From positions 1-8,269 of the forward strand of contig JAGXAD010000026.1 in NCBI GenBank assembly GCA_018971745.1: a DNA stretch of 8,269 bases, written 5' to 3'. The notes beneath the pieces were generated by a model, which saw only the letters and a list, made by a program, of their open reading frames with translations, had not been told where the DNA came from and made no database searches. The first letter of the stretch is position 1; each line of letters starts with the position of its first letter. This document shows, one piece after another, positions 1 to 7,400 of this stretch. Origin of the DNA: Patescibacteria group bacterium. Lineage in GTDB: Bacteria; Patescibacteriota; Minisyncoccia; Sungbacterales; GWA2-42-14. The translations under genes and the position numbers were made by a program.

Positions 1-923
1 GCGTTGTCAAAGCCGTGCCCCAGTTTTGTCGCGCCAAAACTGTAACTTGCTCCTGATTTTTTAATAACGCCGTATTTCTCGCCAAGCCCCAAAAGTTCCG
101 CTTCTTGCGAAATGCCCTCGTTGTAAAAAATGTCAAATTCGGCTCTGCGAAAAGGCGGAGCAACTTTATTTTTCACGATTTTTACGTTTACCCGATTTCC
201 GATAATCTCCTCTCCTTTTTTAATTTGCGCGGCTCGTCTAACCTCAATTCTTACCGAGGAATAAAATTTAAGCGCTTTTCCCCCGGGTGTCGTTTCCGGA
301 TTCCCGAACATAATGCCGATTTGCATCCGGATTTGGTTGATGAAAATCACGACAGTTTTTGATTTTGCCACGATTGCCGTGAGCTTGCGAAGCGCGTGAG
401 ACATCAAGCGCGCTTGCAATCCTATGTGCTGCTGCGCCATATCGCCCTCAATTTCTGCCTGAGGAGTTAAAGCCGCAACCGAATCAACCACAATCACGTC
501 AACCGAGCCGGAACGCACCAAAGATTCAACAATATCAAGCGCCTGCTCTCCGGTATCGGGCTGACTAATCAACAAATCGTTTATTTTGACGCCAATCCGC
601 TTTGCGTATTCCGGATCAAGCGCGTGCTCCGCGTCCACGAATGCGGCAAGCCCGCCTTTTTTTTGCACTTCGGCAACGATATGCAACGCAAGCGTAGTTT
701 TGCCGGACGATTCCGGCCCGTATAATTCAATAACTCTGCCGCGCGGCACGCCTCCCACGCCAAGCGCCAAATCAAGCGACAAGGATCCGGTCGGAATAGT
801 ATCAACATTGACTTTGTGCGCGTCTCCCAATTTCATAATGGAGCCCTCGCCGAATTTTGCCTGAATTTCCTTGACCGCGTCTTCCAAAGCGCGCAGTTTA
901 TTTTGTTTTTCTTCTTTTGACAT
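1..923 (-). CDS. recA: Recombinase RecA (N-terminal 307 residues; 3' end outside window)
   Basis: RecA is the cytoplasmic ATP-dependent recombinase that coats single-stranded DNA and drives homologous pairing and strand exchange in repair. Reading the minus strand from the ATG at 923 gives an uninterrupted frame to the window edge. The Walker A motif GPESSGKT is at residues 69-76. The catalytic glutamate lies in [10 protein letters not shown] (E99), and Walker B is [12 protein letters not shown] (from 141, D147). DNA-binding loop 1 follows AEIEG (156-160). Loop 2 lies in GNPETTPGG (207-215), preceded by FINQIRM. The start of the C-terminal domain is also present, so only roughly the last 30-50 residues are missing. 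[20 protein letters not shown] is a typical RecA N-terminus, which supports this start. There is no Shine-Dalgarno site in the 20 bases upstream and I saw no LexA-type operator. It lies downstream of ftsK and the Ig-like gene on the same strand, separated by an inverted-repeat element, so it may have its own promoter. Confidence 0.98.
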   Translation of the reverse strand, partial: MSKEEKQNKLRALEDAVKEIQAKFGEGSIMKLGDAHKVNVDTIPTGSLSLDLALGVGGVPRGRVIELYGPESSGKTTLALHIVAEVQKKGGLAAFVDAEHALDPEYAKRIGVKINDLLISQPDTGEQALDIVESLVRSGSVDVIVVDSVAALTPQAEIEGDMAQQHIGLQARLMSHALRKLTAIVAKSKTVVIFINQIRMQIGIMFGNPETTPGGKALKFYSSVRIEVRRAAQIKKGEEIIGNRVNVKIVKNKVAPPFRRAEFDIFYNEGISQEAELLGLGEKYGVIKKSGASYSFGATKLGHGFDN

Positions 924-950
924 AATATTGACTTATTTGTAAGAATCTCT

Positions 951-1102
951 CGTGTTGCAAATACTTTTTTGACGCCGCCTCTATTTTGCTTTTTACATTA
1001 TTGATCCCACTGCCCTTTTGCTCATCGCAAAAGCCCTGGGTTGTCCCCCAGACAACCCGTCGCTGATGCAACCCCGAGTGTCAAAAAGGTATTTTCAACA
1101 CG
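951..1102. repeat. 152-bp inverted-repeat element upstream of recA
   Basis: Arms of 23 bp at 951-973 and 1080-1102 are reverse complements at 21 of 23 positions (left arm starts CGTGTTGCAAATAC, right arm ends TTTTCAACACG). Inside lie CACT (1008-1011) facing AGTG (1077-1080), and two perfect hairpins at 1015-1058. The element fills most of the gap between the Ig-like gene and recA. It could be a miniature inverted-repeat element, a structured 5' untranslated region of recA, or a combined terminator and promoter region. No transposase gene and no clear target-site duplication are visible. Confidence 0.6.
1015..1058. other. Two tandem perfect hairpins inside the 951-1102 element
   Basis: CTTTTGC (1015-1021) pairs with GCAAAAG (1027-1033) over a 5-base loop. 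GGGTTGTC (1038-1045) pairs with GACAACCC (1051-1058) over a 5-base loop. CTGGG (1036-1040) can alternatively pair with CCCAG (1047-1051), so the second hairpin has a competing fold. On the minus strand the GC-rich hairpin comes first and is followed only by a short CTTTTG, so it is at best a weak terminator for the ftsK transcript. Confidence 0.6.
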
Positions 1103-1116
1103 ATTACACTCTACAA

Positions 1117-1464
1117 TTATTTTACTAATATGTATCTGAATACTTCCGATGATTTGCCAAAATTATTCGTAGCATGGAAATCAAATCGGTTCAAGCCGGA
1201 AACCAAATCCCATTCCGTCTTAAATACGCCATCCTCGCCGCCATACACCCGCCTTCCGTTTATCGTCAAATCTGTATGAGCGCTTACTCTCCCCTCCAAC
1301 ATGGTTGTTGACGCATGCATTATTGTATCGCGATCCGGCGAGGAAACCAAAAGAAAAGGCGGCTCAATCACCGGACGCAGCTGAAATAAAAAATACGCCG
1401 ATACTGCGGCAATTACAAAAAGCGTAATCAGCATGCCAGCTTGTTTTCGGGAAATAGATTTCAT
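1117..1464 (-). CDS. Membrane-anchored protein with one Ig-like (glucodextranase B-like) domain
   Basis: This is a 115-residue protein of unknown function. A short basic N-terminus (MKSISRKQ) is followed by one hydrophobic segment at about residues 10-28 and no evident signal-peptidase site, so it is probably a type II membrane anchor with the rest outside the cell. Residues about 36-115 read like a single beta-sandwich of the Ig-like/glucodextranase domain B sort: SSPDRDTIMHAS, then LEGRVSAHTDLTINGR, a DGVF turn, LVSGLNRFDFHATNNFGKS and a final strand ending at the C-terminus. Such domains usually bind carbohydrate or protein partners; no catalytic residues are seen. It starts 24 bp after the ftsK stop on the same strand, has no Shine-Dalgarno site and is probably co-transcribed with ftsK. 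A role near the cell envelope or divisome is only inferred from that pairing. Confidence 0.85.
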   Translation of the reverse strand: MKSISRKQAGMLITLFVIAAVSAYFLFQLRPVIEPPFLLVSSPDRDTIMHASTTMLEGRVSAHTDLTINGRRVYGGEDGVFKTEWDLVSGLNRFDFHATNNFGKSSEVFRYILVK

Positions 1465-1488
1465 AAATTTTTTAGCGCATAATAATTT

Positions 1489-3720
1489 TTATGTTTCTTC
1501 TTCAACTTCTTCTTCGTCCTCGCCAACATCGGACGGCATATCTTTCATCTCGCCCACAACTTCATCTCGACTCACTAAAATTTCACGGGGCTTGGCTCCG
1601 TCTCCGGGACCGATAATCCCCCGCTCCTCAAGCATATCCAAAAGCCGCGCCGCTCGAGCATACCCAACTTTCAAGCGTCTTTGCAGATACGATGCTGATG
1701 CTTTATCCGCTTCAATCACAAGTTTACGCGCCTCCTCATATAACTCGTCGTCATCTCCGCTGAATTCGTCAAACGGGATCACGCCATCTTCAGCCAATGG
1801 CAATAACGATGCACCACCGCTTGTGCGATCAAACATTTCTGCGGACGCGGCCTCACTACTTTCGCTGTGCGATTCAATGAATTGCACCACGCGCTTTACT
1901 TCGTCTTCGGACACAAACGCGCCCTGAATGCGCTTGGGTTTGACCGTATCTCCGGCCAAAAAAAGCATATCGCCGTTACCGAGCAATTTTTCCGCGCCCG
2001 AAATGTCAAGAATGGTGCGCGAATCAACGCCCGATCCGACGCGAAATGCAATCCGTGAAGTAATGTTTGCTTTAATCAAGCCCGTAATTACTTCAACCGA
2101 CGGGCGCTGGGTTGAAACAATCAAATGAATTCCGACCGCGCGCGCCATCTGGGCAAGCCGTACAATCGCACCCTCAACTTCGCGCGGAAAACTGAACATC
2201 AAGTCCGCAAGCTCATCAATTACAACCACAATCATCGGCATAACCGGTTTTTCGGAATTATTTTCTTTTGCTATTTTTGCGTTGTATCCTTCCAAATCAC
2301 GCACTTTGTCATCCGAGAGCATAATGTATCGTTTTTCCATTTCCTGCACGGCCCAGCGCAGGGCCTGCACCGCGCGCTTTGAATCCGTAATCACGGGCGT
2401 GAGTAAATGCGGAATGCCGTTAAACATGGTCAATTCAACACGCTTCGGGTCAATCATAATAAATTTCAAAATTTCCGGAGGATTCCGGTACAGAAACGAA
2501 ACCAAAATCGTATTGATGTTCACGGATTTTCCCGTGCCAGTGGCGCCCGCAATCATAATGTGCGGCATTCGCGAAAGATTCGCGTACACCGGCTCGCCAG
2601 CAACATCGCGGCCAAGCGCAAACAACAAATGCGATCCGGAATTTTGAAACGCGGCCGTCTCAAACAAACTGCGAAGCCCGACCAACGCAATGGAACGATT
2701 CGGAATTTCAATGCCGACCAAAGATTTTCCGGGAATCGGAGCTTCAATGCGAATCGGATGCGCCGCAAGGGCCAACGCCAAATCGCTGTGAAGAGCCGTG
2801 ATGCGCGAGAGCTTCATGCCTTCGGCAGGCTTAAGCGTGTATTGCGTAACTGTGGGTCCCACCGATACTTCGTCCATTTCCACGTCAATGCCGAAATTCT
2901 GAAGCGTGCGTTTAATGATGTTTGCGTTCGCGCGGATATCGCCTGCCGAAGGATTGCCGGAATCCGCATTCAGGAGCGACAACGGCGGCTTCTGGTACGC
3001 GAATGCGGAGTATTTTTTCTTATCAAGTACAAATTCTTCCGCCGCGCGAGATTCTTTTTCGCGTTCGCGGATTTCGCGGCCCGGTTTTTTTGTTTCGGGC
3101 TCCGGTGCTGGCGGCTCTGCGGCATCAGCCGTTTTAATGCCGGATACCGAAACCTCAACTTCATCTTTTTTCTCCGGTGCGGATTCTTCATCTTCTCCTT
3201 CTTCTTTTTCAAACATACGCACCAGCGGCGTGTTAAAAATAATCAGGAGCGACGAAATCAATATTGCCGCTTCAATCACCAAGGTTGCCCAAAAATCAAA
3301 CGCGCGAAACAAGGGATACGAAACAACAAATCCAATCATGCCGCCTGTTTTATCGCCAAGCCACAAATCCGTCAAACCAAGGGTTGACGCCAAAAAAAGT
3401 GATGCGCCAATAAGCGTTGCCGCGTACAAATGCCTGCGGTAGGAAAATAAAAGCGAAAACCCGATCAGAACAAAGGTCAACGGCGCAAAAAAATATCCCC
3501 GGCCCACCAGCCAGTCAAGAGCCGCAAAAAAATATCTGCCGAATGCGCCTGCCTTGCCCCAATAACTCAAAAGGGTCAACGCCGCCAACACAAAAAACAA
3601 AATGGCAAAAATGCTTTTTTTGGTTTCCGGATGCAAATCATCGTGCCACGCGCCTTGCGCAACTTTTTGCTCCCGGTTTTCAGATTTTACCTTTTTTTTA
3701 TTCTTCTTATTCCGCGCCAT
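1489..3720 (-). CDS. ftsK: DNA translocase FtsK/SpoIIIE
   Basis: FtsK is an inner-membrane, septum-located ATPase that pumps double-stranded DNA so that chromosomes, including the terminus region, are cleared during division. The 743-residue protein has a lysine-rich cytoplasmic start and four to five hydrophobic segments (about 36-54, 76-94, 98-117, 127-140 and 143-163). A short charged, proline-containing linker follows (about 170-235), much shorter than in E. coli. The motor domain has Walker A GATGTGKS at 392-399 and Walker B VVVIDELADLM with D502/E503. The conserved STQRPSVEVITGLIKANI block begins at 536. The winged-helix gamma domain (about 658-715, with YLQRRLKVGYARAARLLDMLEE) is the part that reads orienting DNA motifs. 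The C-terminus is a very acidic tail. The ATG at 3720 follows an extended -10 by six bases and no Shine-Dalgarno site is present, pointing to a leaderless mRNA. Confidence 0.98.
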   Translation of the reverse strand: MARNKKNKKKVKSENREQKVAQGAWHDDLHPETKKSIFAILFFVLAALTLLSYWGKAGAFGRYFFAALDWLVGRGYFFAPLTFVLIGFSLLFSYRRHLYAATLIGASLFLASTLGLTDLWLGDKTGGMIGFVVSYPLFRAFDFWATLVIEAAILISSLLIIFNTPLVRMFEKEEGEDEESAPEKKDEVEVSVSGIKTADAAEPPAPEPETKKPGREIREREKESRAAEEFVLDKKKYSAFAYQKPPLSLLNADSGNPSAGDIRANANIIKRTLQNFGIDVEMDEVSVGPTVTQYTLKPAEGMKLSRITALHSDLALALAAHPIRIEAPIPGKSLVGIEIPNRSIALVGLRSLFETAAFQNSGSHLLFALGRDVAGEPVYANLSRMPHIMIAGATGTGKSVNINTILVSFLYRNPPEILKFIMIDPKRVELTMFNGIPHLLTPVITDSKRAVQALRWAVQEMEKRYIMLSDDKVRDLEGYNAKIAKENNSEKPVMPMIVVVIDELADLMFSFPREVEGAIVRLAQMARAVGIHLIVSTQRPSVEVITGLIKANITSRIAFRVGSGVDSRTILDISGAEKLLGNGDMLFLAGDTVKPKRIQGAFVSEDEVKRVVQFIESHSESSEAASAEMFDRTSGGASLLPLAEDGVIPFDEFSGDDDELYEEARKLVIEADKASASYLQRRLKVGYARAARLLDMLEERGIIGPGDGAKPREILVSRDEVVGEMKDMPSDVGEDEEEVEEET

Positions 3721-3726
3721 TCATAT

Positions 3727-3737
3727 ATTGTAGCATA
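3727..3737 (-). promoter_or_regulatory. Extended -10 promoter of ftsK, predicted leaderless start
   Basis: On the minus strand the sequence reads TATGCTACAAT. TACAAT (3732 to 3727) matches the sigma-70 -10 box at 5 of 6 positions and is preceded by the TGN extension. Six bases separate it from the ftsK ATG, so the usual start distance puts +1 at the A of the start codon. No good -35 box was found at 17 bp. Confidence 0.6.
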
Positions 3738-3767
3738 ACCTCGCCAACAATGGGGCATTTTAAGCTA

Positions 3768-3796
3768 TTGACAAATTAAATAAGATATGATAGCAT
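3768..3796 (+). promoter_or_regulatory. Sigma-70-type promoter of the 95-residue small gene
   Basis: A perfect -35 TTGACA (3768-3773) is followed by a 17-bp spacer and TAGCAT (3791-3796), with an extended -10 TG at 3788-3789. Transcription should begin near 3803, just before a hairpin. The shifted alternative -10 TATGAT (3786-3791) would leave only a 12-bp spacer, so the extended form is preferred. The same arrangement recurs at 8136-8164. Confidence 0.7.
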
Positions 3797-3805
3797 TAAA
3801 ATAAG

Positions 3806-3835
3806 AATTGGTTTTACATAACGTAAAAACCAATT
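3806..3835 (+). promoter_or_regulatory. 5'-proximal mRNA stem-loop upstream of the 95-residue gene
   Basis: AATTGGTTTTAC (3806-3817) pairs with GTAAAAACCAATT (3823-3835), with one bulged A and a 5-base loop. It would start about three bases from the predicted transcript 5' end and leaves the Shine-Dalgarno site 24 bases downstream free. There is no T-run after it, so it is not a terminator. A 5'-stabilising hairpin is one likely role; an operator for a dimeric repressor is another. Confidence 0.65.
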
Positions 3836-3850
3836 ACTCTACCGTAAACT

Positions 3851-3865
3851 TCTTTGAAAAGGAGA
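3851..3865 (+). promoter_or_regulatory. Conserved leader with strong Shine-Dalgarno site
   Basis: The 15-mer TCTTTGAAAAGGAGA contains AAGGAG at 3859-3864, nine bases before the ATG at 3874. The spacing selects this ATG over an out-of-frame ATG at 3866 that lies only one base from the site. The identical 15-mer occurs at 8194-8208. Confidence 0.85.
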
Positions 3866-3873
3866 ATGGATAA

Positions 3874-4161
3874 ATGGATTTTGATGAGTTTTTCAAAAAA
3901 CTTCCCGAGTTTAAAGAACACGCTGGGGATGTTTTCTACGACCCTAAAACCAACCGTTTTATTCAGGTTCGCGGCCTTCATGACGATTATGTGGCATGCG
4001 GCGGCTTCACCATTTTTTACGAAGATGCCAGAACGAATAAGTCCAGTCAACAGTTATCACATGAATATGTCGATGCCCTTGTAAAAATTACCTGCATTGA
4101 TAAAACTGATTTTGCATTCTTTGACCGCTTCGGCTGGAAAGTCAAAGAAAAAACTGAATAG
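3874..4161 (+). CDS. Unrecognised 95-residue acidic/aromatic small protein
   Basis: I do not recognise the family. The protein is soluble in character, with no signal peptide or membrane segment. It starts MDFDEFFKKLPEFKEHAGD, likely a short helix, followed by alternating strands around VFYDPKTNRFIQVRG and YVACGGFTIFYED that could form a beta-hairpin. A helix around HEYVDALVKITCID and an aromatic end (FAFFDRFGWKV) follow. Two cysteines (C42, C69) are not in a metal-binding pattern. The gene is real on expression signals: a canonical promoter, a 5' hairpin, a strong Shine-Dalgarno site at ideal distance and a rho-independent terminator 41 bases after the stop. It is transcribed alone, divergent from ftsK and convergent with rpoC. 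That full set of signals on a monocistronic small gene suggests substantial expression. Function is unknown. Confidence 0.88.
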   Translation: MDFDEFFKKLPEFKEHAGDVFYDPKTNRFIQVRGLHDDYVACGGFTIFYEDARTNKSSQQLSHEYVDALVKITCIDKTDFAFFDRFGWKVKEKTE

Positions 4162-4185
4162 GGCAACCCTCCAAACAAAAGGACT

Positions 4186-4202
4186 AAGCAGACCGACTGC
4201 TT
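4186..4202 (+). other. Small hairpin abutting the terminator
   Basis: AAGCAG (4186-4191) pairs with CTGCTT (4197-4202) over a 5-base loop. It ends at the base before the terminator stem begins, so the two helices could stack. It may stabilise the 3' end of the small mRNA. Confidence 0.5.
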
Positions 4203-4240
4203 CCCGCCGCGTCTTCGGACCTCCGGCGGGCTTTTTATTT
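4203..4240 (+). terminator. Rho-independent terminator of the 95-residue gene
   Basis: CCCGCCG (4203-4209) pairs with CGGCGGG (4224-4230). After a small internal loop, GTC and GAC close a UUCG tetraloop (4211-4220), the classic very stable cUUCGg loop. CTTTTTATTT (4231-4240) follows directly. The orientation fits the plus-strand gene ending at 4161. Confidence 0.9.
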
Positions 4241-4264
4241 CTAAAAGTATCTTTTAATGCGAAA

Positions 4265-4413
4265 GAAGTAGCGAGGGAAGATGACTTGAAAAACGCTGCG
4301 GCCGACGAGCGGCCACGGTGTTGAGCGAAGCGAAACGAGCGAGGAGGCCGGCGAATACAATTTCCTCGGCGGGGAAATTGTATGTTTTTTCAAGTCGCTT
4401 CCTGAACTACTTC
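4265..4413. repeat. 149-bp long imperfect inverted repeat at the rpoC 3' end
   Basis: Arms at 4265-4294 and 4384-4413 pair over about 24 of 30 positions: GAAGTAG, then a 4-base mismatch, GGAAG, and GACTTGAAAAA(A)C. A second pairing, CGC-CGGCC (4294-4303, with a TG bulge) with GGCCGGCG (4346-4353), extends it inward, and a strong hairpin sits at 4355-4383. The central part is rich in GAGCGAAGCGAAACGAGCGA-type motifs. The right arm overlaps the last rpoC codon and its TAG stop. It is either a terminator-like intergenic structure between convergent genes or a miniature palindromic element. No target-site duplication is evident. Confidence 0.6.
4355..4390 (+). terminator. Hairpin plus T-run, candidate backup terminator (plus direction)
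   Basis: ATACAATTTCC (4355-4365) pairs perfectly with GGAAATTGTAT (4373-4383) over a 7-base loop, followed by G and TTTTTT (4385-4390). This would block plus-strand transcripts from entering rpoC antisense. On the minus strand the hairpin is not directly followed by T residues; rpoC transcripts meet a TTTTT run only after the left arm. Confidence 0.6.
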
Positions 4414-7400
4414 CGGTAGCCCCTTCCCGACGGAATCAACCTCCCGATAATCACATTCTCTTTCAATCCGCGCAGAGGGTCTTCCTTGCCTTCAATCGCG
4501 GCGTTAATCAAAACGCGCGCGGTCTCCATAAACGAAGCGGCGGACAAAAAGCTATTCGTGGAAAGCGCGACTTTCGTTATGCCCAAAAGCACCTGATGCG
4601 CCGTTGCCGGAGCGAGCCCTTCTTTTTCCGCGCGCCGGTTTTCTTGGCGGAAACGCAATTTTTCAATCAATTCCCCTTCGGTAAATCCGGTATCTCCTGC
4701 TTCTTTGATGCGCACCCTGGAAAACATCTGCCGTACAATCACTTCAATGTGCTTGTCGTGAATAGGCGCTCCCTGCAAAGAATAAATTTTCTGCACTTCT
4801 TTGATAATGTATCGCTCAATCAGTTCTTTGCCGCCGATTTTGAAAAGTTCCTTCAAATCGGCGTGCCCTTCGGAAAGCAGGTCGCCCGCCAAAACCCGCG
4901 CGCCAACCTCAACCGCCAAACCAATGCCCGGCGGCACGCGAAACGTTTTTTCTTTTTCTTCCAATTTCGGCTCTTTTGATTTTTTGCCGCGCTTTTTCTT
5001 TTCAGACGATTCTTCAATCGTTTTCAACATATCCTGATCCACAAAAATCGTAATGACTTTTTCGCGATGCTCGTCGTGAATATCCGTAACGGTGCCCGGC
5101 ACGTCCGTAATCACGGCTCTGCCTTTTGGCGTGCGCACTTCAAAAATTTCCTCAACGCGCGGAAGACCTGAAGTAATGTCGCCGCCTGCGGCAACGCCTC
5201 CGGTATGGAAAGTGCGCATAGTAAGCTGGGTTCCGGGCTCGCCGATTGACTGCGCCGCCACGATGCCGACCGCTTCTCCCAAATGAATCAGCTCGTTTCT
5301 TCCCAAATCAAGGCCGTAACACTTCTGGCAGATGCCGCGAATGCTTTTACAGGACATGGGCGAGCGCACCCACATTGATTCAATGGTTTCAATCCCGCCG
5401 ATAATTTTTGCTTTTTCTTTGGTTATAATTTCTCCCGTCTCAACAATCACCTCTTCGGTATCGGGCCGTTTGATTGTTTCAAGCGCAGTACGGCTGTATA
5501 CGCGCGAAGCAAAAGGCCGTCCGATTTCAACCGAATCTTTGCGCCATAAAGTAATGCCGTCATCTGTTTTGCAATCATTCTCCGTAATCATCACGTCCTG
5601 CGACACGTCAACCAAGCGTCGCGTCAAATATCCGGCAACCGCGGTTTTCAAGGCGGTATCGGCCGTGCCTTTTCTTGCGCCGTGCGTTGAGATGAAATAC
5701 TCAAGCACATTCAAACCTTCTTTGTAGCTTGAAATAATGGGAAGCTCAATCTGCTTGCCGGCCGGATTTACCACGAGCCCCTTCATGCCCGCCATCTGCG
5801 AAGTGTTAAGCCATGAGCCGCGGGCTTTGGAATTAATCATCATGTAAATTGGGCCGAAGCGTTCAAGCGTGTTCGGAACAAGCGCCCGAACCTCTTCAAC
5901 CACTTTCGTCCAGACGCCAACAACGCGATCATATCGCTCCTTATCCGTAAGCAATCCTCTTTGATATTGATCGTTGATAGTAGTTACTTCTTCGTCGGCT
6001 TTTCGCACCAACTCAAATTTTTCTTGCGGAGTGCGCAAATCATCCATGCCCCAGGAAATGCCGGAGCGCGTCGCGTATTCAAAACCAAATTTTTTAATGT
6101 TGTCCAAAATCCGCGGCGCCTCGCGCATGCCGTATTGCTTAATGACATTCTCCACCAATTCCTCAAGGTCAGCGGCCTTCATATCCTTATTCACAAATTC
6201 GTAATCCTCCGGCAAAACGCGGTTAAATAAAATTCTTCCCACGGATGTTTCAAGAAGTGCGCTTGGCAAGTGTTTTGTGCCGACCGGCTCTTCTTCTTTT
6301 TTGGCTTTTTTCGTTTTTTTTATTGACACGGCTTTTTCAGCATAATCCCCTTGCGGCGCGACGCCGGAAGAAATCCGCACCTTAATGCGCGCTCTCAAAT
6401 CAATGTGCCCGAATTCGTATGCAAGCATCGCGTCCTCCGGTGTCGGAAAAACTTTTCCTTCGCCTGCGACTTCCGCATCTTCCGCAAGCGTGGTTACCCA
6501 ATAGCATCCGAGCACCATATCCTGCGTCGGGCGCACAATCGGGCCTCCAGTTGCCGGTTTCAACAAATTGATTGACGGACGCATAATTTCGCGCGCTTCG
6601 GCTTGCGCCTCGTCAGTGAGCGGCAAATGCACCGCCATTTGATCACCGTCAAAATCCGCGTTAAACGCGGTGGTAACCAAGGGATGAATTTGAATCGCAT
6701 GCCCCTCAATCAATACCGGCTGAAACGCCTGGATGCCCAAGCGGTGCAAAGTCGGCGCGCGGTTCAACAACACGTACTTTCCCTCAATAACATCGTCCAA
6801 TATCGCCCACACTTCGGGCGGCCGCTCTTCAATCAGGCGCGCCGCACCCCGCATATTGTGCGCGAGTTCAAGTTCAATCAATTTGCGAATCACAAACGGC
6901 TTAAAGAGTTCCAAAGCCATTTCTTTTGGCAGGCCGCACTGGTCAAGGCGCAGAGTCGGGCCGACCACAATCACTGATCTTCCGGAATAATCAACGCGCT
7001 TGCCCAAAAGATTCTGGCGGAATCTGCCTTGTTTTCCTTTCAGCATGTCAGCCAATGATTTTAACGGGCGGCGCTGTGCTTGCGATGCCACCGGCGCCTG
7101 GCCCCGGCGCGCCGAATTGTCAATCAACGCGTCAACCGCTTCCTGCAACATGCGCTTTTCGTTTCTGGTAATAACTTCCGGCGCTTTTAATTCGTACAGC
7201 CGCTTCAGGCGGTTATTGCGATTGATGACGCGGCGATACAAATCGTTCAAATCCGCGGTTGCGTATCTGCCTCCGTCAAGCGGCACCATCGGGCGCAGGT
7301 CAGGCGGAATCACCGGCACCACGGTCAAAAACATCCAGTCGGGGCGAAGCCCTGCCTGCATCATTGATTTCACCACGCGCAACCGTTTCAATAATTTCTT

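Noticed and set aside
936..941. TACAAA as a recA -10 box
   Set aside because: Only 4 of 6 matches, no TG extension and no -35 at 17 bp; too weak to list as a feature.
924..950. Possible SOS (LexA) operator upstream of recA
   Set aside because: No GAAC...GTTC-type or CTGT...ACAG-type palindrome is present near the recA start.
951..1102. tRNA, tmRNA or a known riboswitch in the recA upstream region
   Set aside because: No cloverleaf, T-loop consensus or recognisable aptamer core was seen; only the inverted repeat and hairpins can be supported.
1433..1927. Plus-strand frame of 164 codons over the ftsK 3' end
   Set aside because: The serine-rich translation is the antisense of the acidic FtsK tail and gamma domain; no promoter or ribosome site.
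2407..3387. Long plus-strand open frame of 326 codons inside ftsK
   Set aside because: It is antisense to a fully conserved ftsK. Its translation is rich in R, N and F with no domain, as expected from a reverse-frame shadow, and it has no ribosome site.
4243..4255. AAAAG-TAT-CTTTT mini hairpin
   Set aside because: A 5-bp, mostly A/T stem is expected by chance in this AT-rich stretch.
4097..4324. Plus-strand frame of 75 codons crossing the end of the 95-residue gene
   Set aside because: It runs through a strong terminator and an inverted repeat and has no ribosome site.
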